DNA from: Granulosicoccus sp036478595
GTDB taxonomy: Bacteria > Pseudomonadota > Gammaproteobacteria > Granulosicoccales > Granulosicoccaceae
NCBI GenBank assembly: GCA_036478595.1
Contig: JAZGEF010000033.1
Coordinates: 5,814 to 69,813 of the forward strand
Reading direction: 5' to 3'
Length of the DNA stretch: 64,000 bases
In this document: piece by piece, positions 41,472 through 49,770 of the stretch
Layout of the letters: each line of letters starts with the position of its first letter
Numbering within the stretch: the first letter of the stretch is position 1
Notes under the pieces: model-generated
What the model was told of the DNA's origin: nothing
What the model saw: the letters and a program-made list of their open reading frames with translations, nothing else
The model's database searches: none
Translations under genes and position numbers: made by a program

Positions 41472-42280
41472 TGCACCCACTGACGAATAATGCTGGAGCT
41501 GTATTCAAGGACCATCACGATCACAATAATGGTGATGATAATAGCGGCGGCGGTATCAAATTCATACCGGTCAAACGCTGTGTTTAACGTGGCGCCTATG
41601 CCACCCGCGCCGACTAAACCAAGAACAGCTGATTCACGAAAATTTATATCTAATCGATACATCGACAAGCCGATCAAACGTGGCATAACCTGCGGTTGCA
41701 CCGCGTAGTTAATCCATTGAAGCCAACTAGCGCCAGTTGCCTTAACAGCCTCCGCTTGGCTCTTATCCATAGCTTCGATATCTTCTGCTAATAGTTTTGC
41801 CAGAAATCCGATGGTGGCAAACGATAAGGTAATAAAACCCGCTAAAGGACCAAAACCGAATATTGCCACCATCAATATGGCGACGATGATCTCATGCAGC
41901 GCTCTTGAGATTGCAATGATGGTTCGGCAAAAAAGATAGACGGGCAAAGGCGCCAAGTTGCTGGCAGCGCCTAGCGCAATCGGTATGGAAATCATAATGC
42001 CCACAACGGTCGATGTGACGGTCATGATGATGCTCTCTGTCATGCCTTCAATAAAGTCACCCCGCCTAGACACAAAATCCGGGTTTGCAAATGCCTTTAT
42101 AAATTTCCAGCCCCGCTCCATACCTTCGGCCACGCGAGCCCAATTAACATCATAAGAACCCACCGCGAAATAAAGGTAGACAAGCGTAAATGCCAGCAAG
42201 CCATAGCGCAGCCACGGGCGCTCGATAGCGGGCGGTTTACGCCAGGTCCTAAGGCCCGATTGCGCAACGGCTTCAGACAT
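41468..42280 (-). CDS. phnE: Phosphonate-type ABC permease, PhnE (first copy)
   Basis: A 270-residue permease, homologous to the following one, with the same signatures (EAVKATGASWLQWINYAVQPQVMP and NFRESAVLGLVGAGGIGATL). The start at 42280 overlaps the phnC end by 8 bp; longer in-frame starts lie inside phnC. A long periplasmic loop follows the first helix. Confidence 0.9.
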   Translation of the reverse strand: MSEAVAQSGLRTWRKPPAIERPWLRYGLLAFTLVYLYFAVGSYDVNWARVAEGMERGWKFIKAFANPDFVSRRGDFIEGMTESIIMTVTSTVVGIMISIPIALGAASNLAPLPVYLFCRTIIAISRALHEIIVAILMVAIFGFGPLAGFITLSFATIGFLAKLLAEDIEAMDKSQAEAVKATGASWLQWINYAVQPQVMPRLIGLSMYRLDINFRESAVLGLVGAGGIGATLNTAFDRYEFDTAAAIIITIIVIVMVLEYSSSIIRQWVQ

Positions 42281-43094
42281 GAGGCGTCTCGATATCAGCA
42301 TCGCCCAGTTCATCATCATCGTCTGCGCTGGATTTATCTTTGCTTGTGGCCTCCCAATCTTCCTCGCCGTAGATTTGGGTTAATACGCTTGAGTCGAGGC
42401 TTTCGGGTGAGCCATCAAAAACGACTTCGCCGGCTTGCAACCCCACGATGCGCTGCACAAACAACTTGGCAAGCGCAACGTCATGAATATTTATAATCGC
42501 AGACAAGCCACGCTCCTCGCATAGCTCACATATTAGCCGCATGATTTGCCGAGAAGTTTTGGGATCCAGTGATGCCGTGGGTTCATCCACCAGTAATAAT
42601 TCTGGATCTTGTATCAGTGCTCGCGCTATGCCGACACGTTGGCGCTGCCCGCCCGATAGTTCATCAGCACGCTTATTGACCATATGATCAAGCCCGACGC
42701 GTTCTAATAATCGGAACGCTTCATCAATGTCTGTTTGTGGGAATTTACGAAACAGGCTCTTCCAAAAGCCAACGTATCCCAGCCTGCCGGACAGTACGTT
42801 TTCCATCACTGACAGGCGTTCAACCAAGGCATATTCCTGAAAGATCATGCCGATACGCCGCCTTGCTATACGTAACTTACGGCTGCCCATTTGTTGCAAC
42901 TCGGCACCATTTAAATCGATAGACCCAGATGTTGGCTCAACTAATCGATTAACACATCTGATTAACGTACTTTTACCTGCGCCACTGGGGCCTATTAAAC
43001 CAAGCACTTGCCCATCAGGCACATCAAGGCTCACAGCTTTAAGCGCGTCATCACCAGTTTTATAACGCTTGGACAGCGCTGTTATTCGTAACAT
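42273..43094 (-). CDS. phnC: Phosphonate-type ABC ATPase, PhnC
   Basis: A 273-residue ATPase with Walker A GPSGAGKST (near 35-43), Q-loop FQEYALVERLSVMENVLSGR (near 85-104, typical of PhnC), signature LSGGQRQRVGIARAL (near 145) and Walker B LLLVDEPTASLDP. The C-terminal 30 residues are acidic and extra. An 85-bp gap with a strong hairpin separates it from phnD, so its level is probably set lower than that of the binding protein. Confidence 0.92.
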   Translation of the reverse strand: MLRITALSKRYKTGDDALKAVSLDVPDGQVLGLIGPSGAGKSTLIRCVNRLVEPTSGSIDLNGAELQQMGSRKLRIARRRIGMIFQEYALVERLSVMENVLSGRLGYVGFWKSLFRKFPQTDIDEAFRLLERVGLDHMVNKRADELSGGQRQRVGIARALIQDPELLLVDEPTASLDPKTSRQIMRLICELCEERGLSAIINIHDVALAKLFVQRIVGLQAGEVVFDGSPESLDSSVLTQIYGEEDWEATSKDKSSADDDDELGDADIETPHV

Positions 43095-43113
43095 GGGCTT
43101 ATTGCTCGCTGAA

Positions 43114-43139
43114 AAGCCTCTGGCAGATACCAGAGGCTT
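43114..43139 (-). terminator. Attenuator-like hairpin between phnD and phnC
   Basis: A perfect 10-bp stem (aagcctctgg at 43114-43123, ccagaggctt at 43130-43139) with a 6-nt loop. Read in the direction of the operon the stem ends in CTTTT, so it resembles a short intrinsic terminator that would let only part of the transcripts reach phnC. Confidence 0.6.
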
Positions 43140-43179
43140 GCGGTTCGATCCATGAGGGAAACAAGCTTAAACGGCCAGA

Positions 43180-44193
43180 CTAACCGCAGCTGTAAGAGAC
43201 ACCGTTTGCTTTATCGATAGTCCTGATAACGTCCCAATGTGATTGGTAAGTAATGGGTAGGAATTTGCCTTCTTTGGATTTTTCAAATTCGATTTTCAAA
43301 GAAGTTGGAGTGCCATCTTCGTTGTACCATTTGAATGAAAAGAAGGACTCTTCAATTTTCTTTTGTAGATCAGGGTGAAGATTATGTGCAACACCGAAAC
43401 CGGTGGTAGGGAATGTTTGAGATTTGTAAATGGTGACTACATCCTCTGCCTTAATAACATCCCGAGCAATCATTCGAGCCTTAACCGAATTGGCTATGGA
43501 AGCTGCAGGGTAATCCTTGTTTGCAACACCCAGGATTGAGTTGTCGTGCTTGCCAGAAAATACAGGGGCGAAGTCAGTTTCTGCCAGCATGCTAAATTCA
43601 GCTTTTAAAATCGCTGAAGGTGCTTTAAAGCCTGAATTGGATGTTGGTGATGTAAAAGCCAATGTCTTACCTTTTATATCTTCAACTTTTTCTATGCCAC
43701 TGCCTGGATAGGTGATGATTTCCATCTCATACCCAAAGGTGTCGTCCTCGCGGCCCATAATGACAAACGATCGAAACCCTGCGCAGTTAACGGCAAGTGG
43801 GTTTGAGCCGGTGTTGAATCCTGCAATATGTAGTCGACCAGAACGCATCGCTTCGATTTGCGCTGCATTTGATTGGACAGGAAAAAACTGAACCTTCTTA
43901 CCAGTCACGGCTTCCATATGATCCAGAAAATCCGACCAAGCCTCTTTGTAAACGGCAGGATCTTCAACTGGCGTATAAGCAAATACTAAAGTGTCTGGAT
44001 CAACCCATTTGGATTCATCGGTTGGTATATCAGCTACTAGATCGCCATCAACGTCGCAATAGCGTTCATCTAGATCGCCGCGTGGGCAATCCTGGGCTAG
44101 TACAACTGCAGGTGTCATACCAGCTACAAATAGCGAGGCGGTAACAAGGCCTACGACGGGCAAAACTTTTAGCGCAATTTTTTTTATCATCAT
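43180..44193 (-). CDS. phnD: Phosphonate-type ABC substrate-binding protein, PhnD
   Basis: A 337-residue periplasmic binding protein. GGAGG about 9 nt before the first ATG supports the start, and a signal peptide follows (cleavage after VLA near residue 33). After an unusual Cys- and Asp-rich leader (CPRGDLDERYCDVDGD) the standard PhnD fold begins: LVFAYTPVEDP, VTGKKVQFFPV, LHIAGFNTG and AFTSPTSNSGFKAP. Ligands of this family include phosphonates, phosphite and hypophosphite. The two leader cysteines and the distal pair (NCAG, SYSCG) could form disulfides. Confidence 0.9.
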   Translation of the reverse strand: MMIKKIALKVLPVVGLVTASLFVAGMTPAVVLAQDCPRGDLDERYCDVDGDLVADIPTDESKWVDPDTLVFAYTPVEDPAVYKEAWSDFLDHMEAVTGKKVQFFPVQSNAAQIEAMRSGRLHIAGFNTGSNPLAVNCAGFRSFVIMGREDDTFGYEMEIITYPGSGIEKVEDIKGKTLAFTSPTSNSGFKAPSAILKAEFSMLAETDFAPVFSGKHDNSILGVANKDYPAASIANSVKARMIARDVIKAEDVVTIYKSQTFPTTGFGVAHNLHPDLQKKIEESFFSFKWYNEDGTPTSLKIEFEKSKEGKFLPITYQSHWDVIRTIDKANGVSYSCG

Positions 44194-44534
44194 GCTTTTT
44201 ATCCTCCGTGCGATAGTGCTGACATGGCATTTGGCCGTTGTCTACATAATCAATTATCGAAAGCAGCTGCTCACAGCCACAACGTGCGACAGTCTTGTTG
44301 CCGTGTAGTTTTAAGTTTCTTGTCCAATCGGGTGGTACCAGTTGTTTCTGCACAACCGAAGGATCAACGAATCAGAAGACTGTCATGATGAATATACACA
44401 AATAATCACCTCAATCAAATAGTTATATTTTTTACCTATCGCTTGACATCCTCAGCACGCGATTCCAGCAACAAAAAAGCGGATCAATCTGGCTGAAACT
44501 CAATAGATTCGGATGCCCCCAACAGCTATATCAA
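44194..44534. other. Intergenic region holding the phnD promoter
   Basis: No gene recognised. One CTGTCAT at 44380-44386 resembles half a Pho box but the second half at the proper spacing is absent. Nothing else stands out. Confidence 0.4.
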
Positions 44535-45311
44535 TCAACCATCTCCACCATCCTGCGGCACTTTACTCCGGTCATACCACAGATAACACATCAACTTAGA
44601 ACGAGTAGCACCCGGTACGAGCAGCAGCAATACTTGTTTAGAAACCTGCCAAGGTGAGAACCAATCGATCTTTCTGGCTGAAGATACTATCGGAGCAAGC
44701 GTTTGAATAACAAACTGTTGCTTACGCTTTTTTGCAAGCTTTCTTAAACGCTTTGAGAAATGCAACTCCTCAGCAGCGTAATACTTCTCATCAAAACCAC
44801 CTACAGATTCAAATGCTTCTTTTGTACAATAGATATAACAACCTGCAGCGGTGGAGGATTTTACTGACCACCAGTTCCAGAACCGGAGCGTCAATTTTGG
44901 CATTCCAGTCACTATTCGATCCAATGCAACAGTAGAACCGCCACCAATCACATTGCCACTAGAGAGCGCTTGTAAAGACGACGTCAGCAACGTCGAGCTG
45001 ACGGTAGTATCAGCATCAATGAATACCAGCCACCGCGCACCTGATGCTTTCGCTCCTGCGTTTCGCGCGCGCGCAATCTGATTGCTTGGATCAAACACAA
45101 CGCGTGCACCTGCCCTGCTGGCTTTATCGCCAGTGTCATCAGTGGAATTATTATCAACCACGATTATGTCGCCGCTATACGGCTGCTGAGATGCTGCATT
45201 TTTAGCAGCCTCTAACGTTGCTTCGATACAATCGGATTCGTTCCATGCAGGGATAACGATGGAAAACGTTGCAGAGGATTTGTTCATAGCTGATGGGCTT
45301 TTGGATGGCAC
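44535..45311 (-). CDS. Family 2 glycosyltransferase
   Basis: A 258-residue GT-A fold enzyme. FSIVIPAWNESDCIEATLEA (near 16-35) opens the nucleotide-sugar domain; DIIVVDNNSTDDTGDKA follows; the metal-binding DxD appears as VFIDADTTV (near 97). The C-terminal part has one hydrophobic segment. The acceptor is unknown and there is no polysaccharide cluster around. The start may be the second ATG (Met9, 45287); no ribosome binding site decides. Confidence 0.85.
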   Translation of the reverse strand: MPSKSPSAMNKSSATFSIVIPAWNESDCIEATLEAAKNAASQQPYSGDIIVVDNNSTDDTGDKASRAGARVVFDPSNQIARARNAGAKASGARWLVFIDADTTVSSTLLTSSLQALSSGNVIGGGSTVALDRIVTGMPKLTLRFWNWWSVKSSTAAGCYIYCTKEAFESVGGFDEKYYAAEELHFSKRLRKLAKKRKQQFVIQTLAPIVSSARKIDWFSPWQVSKQVLLLLVPGATRSKLMCYLWYDRSKVPQDGGDG

Positions 45312-45389
45312 AAAACCGAAAGCCCAACCATGGCCGACGCAACTTTGCGCCGACCAAGATTATCGTTACCAATATTGGCTACATCTTTT

Positions 45390-46901
45390 TTATGAATATT
45401 TCCTAACCTCACCAGATTTTATCCGAGCCACATAAGACGCCAGTTCCCTCTTCACCACAGGCATCAGGAAGTACAAGCCAATAATGTTGAAGATACTCAT
45501 TGCGAATATCGCCGCATCAGAGAAATCGATGACAGCACCAAAGCTAATGGATGAACCGATAACGACAAAAACACAGAACATTATCTTGTAGATGATTTCA
45601 TTTACTCGGCCTTCGCCAAACAAATACGTCCAGGCTTTTAGGCCGTAGTACGACCATGAAATCATCGTTGAAATGGCAAACATAACCACTGCTATGGCTA
45701 GAGGGTATTTAAACCAGTCTGCCGTTTCTTGGAATGCTGCAGCCGTTAAGTTAACCCCCGTGAGCCCATCGCCGGTGAACGGACTAGCGTTCATACCAGA
45801 AATAGTTATAACCAATGCGGTCATTGTACAAATAATAACGGTATCGATGAACGGCTCCAACAGCGCAACCAAGCCTTCGGTGACTGGCTCATTGGTTTTA
45901 ACTGCAGAGTGAGCAATAGCGGCAGAACCCACACCCGCCTCGTTAGAGAAGGTGGCGCGTTTCAGCCCTTGAATCAATGCACCAATGAAACCACCAGCCA
46001 CACCTTCGGCAGAAAACGCACCGTCCCATATGGCCACAAATGCAGGGCCGACCTGGCTTAGGTTACTGAAGATCACAATCAGAGACATGGCAATGTACAT
46101 CGCCGCCATGATCGGAACTAACTTGGACGTGACGGATGCAATAGAAGGCATGCCACCAACGATGACAGAGAATACAAAAGCTGCGAGTATGACGCCAACA
46201 ACCCAGCCGTACCCTTCAGGTAAACCGAAGGTACTAACCAACATCGCATTAGCTTGATTGCCCTGGAACATATTGCCGCCACCGAGTGCGCCAAGAATAG
46301 TCATGATGGCAAACATAACCGCGAGAAACTTACCTAAGCCACCGAAACCTCGCTCTGCTAGGCCGCGGCTCAAGTAATACATCGGGCCACCGGAAACAGC
46401 ACCTGATGGCAAGATGGTTCGGTATTTTACGCCAAGCGTACACTCCACAAACTTGGACGCCATTCCAAGAAGACCCACCAGTATCATCCAGAAGGTGGCA
46501 CCCGGCCCACCAATAGCCAATGCTGCACCAACACCTGCGATGTTGCCCAAACCAACGGTACCCGACAGTGCCGTTGTCAGTGCTTGAAAGTGGCTAATCT
46601 CACCCTCTTCTTTAGCGTTAGGATCAGTATATTTGCCACGTACGATATCTAAGGCGAGGCCTATTTTGCGGAATTGAATAACACCGAAGTAAAGCGTGAA
46701 TATTAACGCTGCAACTAACAGCCAACCAGCGATGAGTGGGAAATTTGCATCCCCGACAGGGACAGAAGTGAATATGAGGCTGGCAAACCAGCCAAGGTAG
46801 TCGTTAAAAAATGTATCGACAGCTTCGTCAATACCTGCATGGGTAGTTGTCGATACCAATAACAGCGGCAGCACCGGTATCACGCGTGAAAAAACAGTCA
46901 T
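45390..46901 (-). CDS. Na+:alanine/glycine symporter (AGCS family)
   Basis: A 503-residue symporter with about eleven hydrophobic segments. The start at 46901 is preceded by AAGGAG at good distance. Family segments are LTTALSGTVGLGNIAGVGAA, PGATFWMILVGLLGMASKF and KRATFSNEAGVGSAAIAHSA. It imports alanine, glycine or a related amino acid with sodium, in agreement with a marine lifestyle. It stands alone. Confidence 0.92.
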   Translation of the reverse strand: MTVFSRVIPVLPLLLVSTTTHAGIDEAVDTFFNDYLGWFASLIFTSVPVGDANFPLIAGWLLVAALIFTLYFGVIQFRKIGLALDIVRGKYTDPNAKEEGEISHFQALTTALSGTVGLGNIAGVGAALAIGGPGATFWMILVGLLGMASKFVECTLGVKYRTILPSGAVSGGPMYYLSRGLAERGFGGLGKFLAVMFAIMTILGALGGGNMFQGNQANAMLVSTFGLPEGYGWVVGVILAAFVFSVIVGGMPSIASVTSKLVPIMAAMYIAMSLIVIFSNLSQVGPAFVAIWDGAFSAEGVAGGFIGALIQGLKRATFSNEAGVGSAAIAHSAVKTNEPVTEGLVALLEPFIDTVIICTMTALVITISGMNASPFTGDGLTGVNLTAAAFQETADWFKYPLAIAVVMFAISTMISWSYYGLKAWTYLFGEGRVNEIIYKIMFCVFVVIGSSISFGAVIDFSDAAIFAMSIFNIIGLYFLMPVVKRELASYVARIKSGEVRKYS

Positions 46902-47150
46902 GTAATCTCCTTTTATGGTCTTATGCGATGTGTAGAGCCCCTGTTGTATTTCTAATCTGTGGTTGCAACGCAACACTAACATTCGATTAACAATGCTAGT
47001 GCGATAGTTTTAAACTATTCTGGGATAAAAAGCGATGGTTTTCTACTGTGCTTTATCAAGCTGAACAATGGAGCAAGGGCGACATAGCCGTCAAATTATT
47101 CACGTGAGGAGCTTGATGGTTAGCTATCTCTTTCTTCATGAGAAACCCAA

Positions 47151-47167
47151 CTGCGGTTATACCGCAG
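47151..47167. terminator. Hairpin after the GMC remnant
   Basis: ctgcggt-tat-accgcag is a perfect 7-bp stem with a 3-nt loop, about 65 bp beyond the stop codon of the decayed GMC gene. Read leftwards it is followed by TTGGGTTT. It may be the terminator that served this gene. Confidence 0.4.
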
Positions 47168-47232
47168 AAAACGTACTACTCTAGAGTCGGCAACGCTCGG
47201 CATGAACATGATCGCAGTACGTAACAATTTTC

Positions 47233-47460
47233 CTACAGGGGATTTAACCTATCAACAATAACCAAATCACTTGCTCGCTCGGCAATCATTACAGCCGGCG
47301 CATTTGCGTTAACCGATACAAGCTCTGGCGTAATCCGCGCATCAACCACTCGCTAACAACACCGCTAACGACGTTGGATTTACAAGCAATCTGGCAATGC
47401 CGGTCACACCAATTCAAGGTACTTTCTTTCAGTTGCTTAGCCTTTATAGTCGATGCGTAT
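47233..47460 (-). pseudogene. Remnant of a GMC-family oxidoreductase C-terminus
   Basis: Read leftwards, one frame encodes RVVDARITPELVSVNANAPA followed by VMIAERASDLV and ends at a TAG at 47233. This is the conserved C-terminal FAD-domain signature of GMC oxidoreductases such as choline or alcohol dehydrogenases (VVDASVMP..VSGNTNAP..MIAEKAADLI). Just upstream, other frames give fragments like NPTSLAV, so frameshifts have occurred. No N-terminal FAD motif is found in the remaining gap. The left boundary is firm; the right one is a guess. Confidence 0.75.
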
Positions 47461-47743
47461 CGAACAATGTACTTGCCTCATCAATGCTGATTGGCCCTAA
47501 TCCCCTGAATCCAATCTCTATTCAACTAAAACCCACCTTGCTGATTATAGAGTCGAAGAAATGATGCTGGGCATCGCCCCATGTGGTTGTTAGTAATGAG
47601 TTTTTAGCATAAGTTGCCCCTTTATTGGCGTTTCAGGCTGAATAGTCGATGCGCCGCGCCGCTCTGTACTGCCAATCTACGCATTAGTGCTCAATAGAGT
47701 GCAAAGTAAGATAAGCTAAGCTTAAACACCAATATAAGCCCTC

Positions 47744-48916
47744 TTGAAACTCCTCTCTAACGCTCACGTTTTCGCACCCGCCGACCTAGGCGTTCAGCAT
47801 CTATTGATTGCCGCTGGAAAAATAGTCTGGCTGGGCCCAACGCTACCAGAGGTGCTCGGCCTGTCGATAGAAACAATTGATTTAGAGGGCGCACGTTTGA
47901 TCCCTGGCTTGATTGATGGTCATGCGCATCTCACAGGTGGTGGCGGCGAATCTGGTTTTAAAAGCCGCGTACCCAGTGTGCCTTTGTCGCATTTTACGTC
48001 CGCAGGTGTCACCTCAGTTGTGGGTGTGTTAGGCACCGATGACACCACTCGAGACACTCGTTCGCTTGTTGCACAAGCCTATGGTTTACGTGAGGAGGGA
48101 TTGAGCGCCTGGTGTCACACGGGCGGTTATCATATTCCACCGGTAACGTTAACTGGCAATGTAAGAGATGACATTGTGTTTCTCGATCCTGTGATCGGCG
48201 TCGGTGAGATTGCCATCAGCGACCATCGTTCCAGTCAGCCGCAACTGGCTGAGCTTTTGCGTATTGCCAGTGATGCCCATGTGGCCGGGCTGATTACCGG
48301 TAAGGCTGGATTGGTGCATCTACATTTAGGCAATGGTTTGCGAGGCTTGGAGCTAGTCACACAAGCACTCGACACCAGCGAATTACCCGCTAGGGTTTTC
48401 AACCCCACTCATGTTAATCGTCGAAAGGGTTTATTCGATGAAGCATTGAAAGTCGCGGATCGAGGCTGCACGATTGATATTACCGCCTTCCCTGTAGCTG
48501 ATGATGAAGACGCATGGCCAGCCGACGCTGCTCTCATTAAATACTTTGAATCCGGCGCTCCAATCGAAAATGTCACGCTCAGTTCGGACGGCGGTGGTTG
48601 TCTGCCCAGCTTTAACGACAAAGGCGAATTAATCCACATGGACATTGGGCGGCCGTCCAGTTTAATAGAAACCATGCAGAGTCTTTTAAACAAGGAACTA
48701 CCGTTGGATACAATACTGCCCGCTTTCACAGAAAATGTTGCAAGCCTTTTGCGCTTTCATGACAAAGGCAGGATCCGTGCATCAATGGCAGCGGATCTAA
48801 TTACCCTCGATGACAATCACCTAATATCCAATGTCATGTTGGGCGGTAATTGGCATGTACGAGCCGGCGAACAATGTGTTGTCGGTTTATTTGAAAACTT
48901 TAGCAGCAACCAATAA
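47744..48916 (+). CDS. iadA: Isoaspartyl dipeptidase (IadA family)
   Basis: A 390-residue amidohydrolase-fold metallopeptidase with a TTG start. The metal-binding HxH of the family is GLIDGHAHLTGGGGESGF near residues 56-73; the later metal and substrate residues lie in HLHLGNG, FNPTHVNR and SSDGGG. IadA splits beta-aspartyl dipeptides, and beta-Asp-Arg is the dipeptide that cyanophycinase releases. Being first in an operon with cyanophycinase and cyanophycin synthetase, it very likely completes cyanophycin breakdown to aspartate and arginine. It ends 11 bp before cphB. Confidence 0.9.
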   Translation: MKLLSNAHVFAPADLGVQHLLIAAGKIVWLGPTLPEVLGLSIETIDLEGARLIPGLIDGHAHLTGGGGESGFKSRVPSVPLSHFTSAGVTSVVGVLGTDDTTRDTRSLVAQAYGLREEGLSAWCHTGGYHIPPVTLTGNVRDDIVFLDPVIGVGEIAISDHRSSQPQLAELLRIASDAHVAGLITGKAGLVHLHLGNGLRGLELVTQALDTSELPARVFNPTHVNRRKGLFDEALKVADRGCTIDITAFPVADDEDAWPADAALIKYFESGAPIENVTLSSDGGGCLPSFNDKGELIHMDIGRPSSLIETMQSLLNKELPLDTILPAFTENVASLLRFHDKGRIRASMAADLITLDDNHLISNVMLGGNWHVRAGEQCVVGLFENFSSNQ

Positions 48917-48927
48917 TACAATTTCTG

Positions 48928-49758
48928 ATGGCTACATCCGGCAGTACCAACAACGAAAACCGCGGCTACATTATCCCGATAGGCGGAGCGGAAGAAAAAC
49001 TCAATAACCCAGAAATCCTTGATCGGTTTGTGGAAATTTGCGGTGGTGATAAAGCCCGAATTGCCATTATTCCAACAGCATCGGAGCTAGAGCATACGGG
49101 CAGAAACTACGAAAAACTCTTTCGCAAACTTGGCATACGGCATTGTCGCGTGTTGCCTTTTATTACTCGAGAAGACTGCAAGTCCGGCAAAGATCTGGAC
49201 TACATCGAGAAGGCCGATGGCGTGTTCATGACCGGCGGCAATCAGTTGCGCTTATCTACCACGCTTGGCGGCACACCCGTGGCCCAACTAATCCGTCGCC
49301 GCAATGTTGCCGGGATGCACGTAGCCGGGACATCGGCCGGGGCAGCGTTTATGCCCGAACACATGATAGCCGGTGGTTCTGAAGGCAGCACTCCCAGCCC
49401 TGACAAAGTCACTCTGGCACCAGGCTTAGGTTTGACCAATAATTTTATTATCGATCAACATTTTCGGCAGCGTGATCGCTTGGGTCGGTTGCTAACCGCA
49501 CTGGCCTACAATCCTTTCGCTGTCGGTATAGGCTTGGACGAAGATACCGCAGCATTCATCAAACCAGGTGATAGCCTAGAAGTCGTGGGTAGTGGTGGTA
49601 TCACCATTATTGATCCACGGGACCTTGAATTCTCGTCGATGGATAAAGCACGGCGCGGCGAACCGGTCAGCCTGATCGGCGTGAAGTTACACATTTTGAT
49701 ATCCGGTGGGCGATTTGACATTGCCGAACGTGAAGCGTTTCCAGAATTGCTTCGATAA
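48928..49758 (+). CDS. cphB: Cyanophycinase
   Basis: A 276-residue serine exopeptidase of the peptidase S51 family without signal peptide, so it acts in the cytosol on stored granules. The nucleophile is the Ser in AGTSAGAAFMPEHMIAGG (near residues 133-150); GGAEEKL at the start, FMTGGNQLRL and IIDQHFRQRDRLGRL are typical cyanophycinase segments. It cuts cyanophycin into beta-Asp-Arg dipeptides. It lies 12 bp before cphA. Confidence 0.93.
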   Translation: MATSGSTNNENRGYIIPIGGAEEKLNNPEILDRFVEICGGDKARIAIIPTASELEHTGRNYEKLFRKLGIRHCRVLPFITREDCKSGKDLDYIEKADGVFMTGGNQLRLSTTLGGTPVAQLIRRRNVAGMHVAGTSAGAAFMPEHMIAGGSEGSTPSPDKVTLAPGLGLTNNFIIDQHFRQRDRLGRLLTALAYNPFAVGIGLDEDTAAFIKPGDSLEVVGSGGITIIDPRDLEFSSMDKARRGEPVSLIGVKLHILISGGRFDIAEREAFPELLR

Positions 49759-49770
49759 TAGGATCATTAC

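Larger units (their letters stand above)
46902..47743. other. 842-bp gap with gene remnant and promoter of the cyanophycin operon
   Basis: Apart from the GMC oxidoreductase remnant and a hairpin described separately, I see no gene here. The right 280 bp should contain the promoter of the cyanophycin operon; no clear -35/-10 pair or operator was found by eye. Confidence 0.4.

Noticed and set aside
44380..44397. Possible Pho box upstream of phnD (CTGTCAT half-site)
   Set aside because: Only one half-site matches; the second heptamer at the correct distance (aatatac) does not, so phosphate control is not supported by this sequence.
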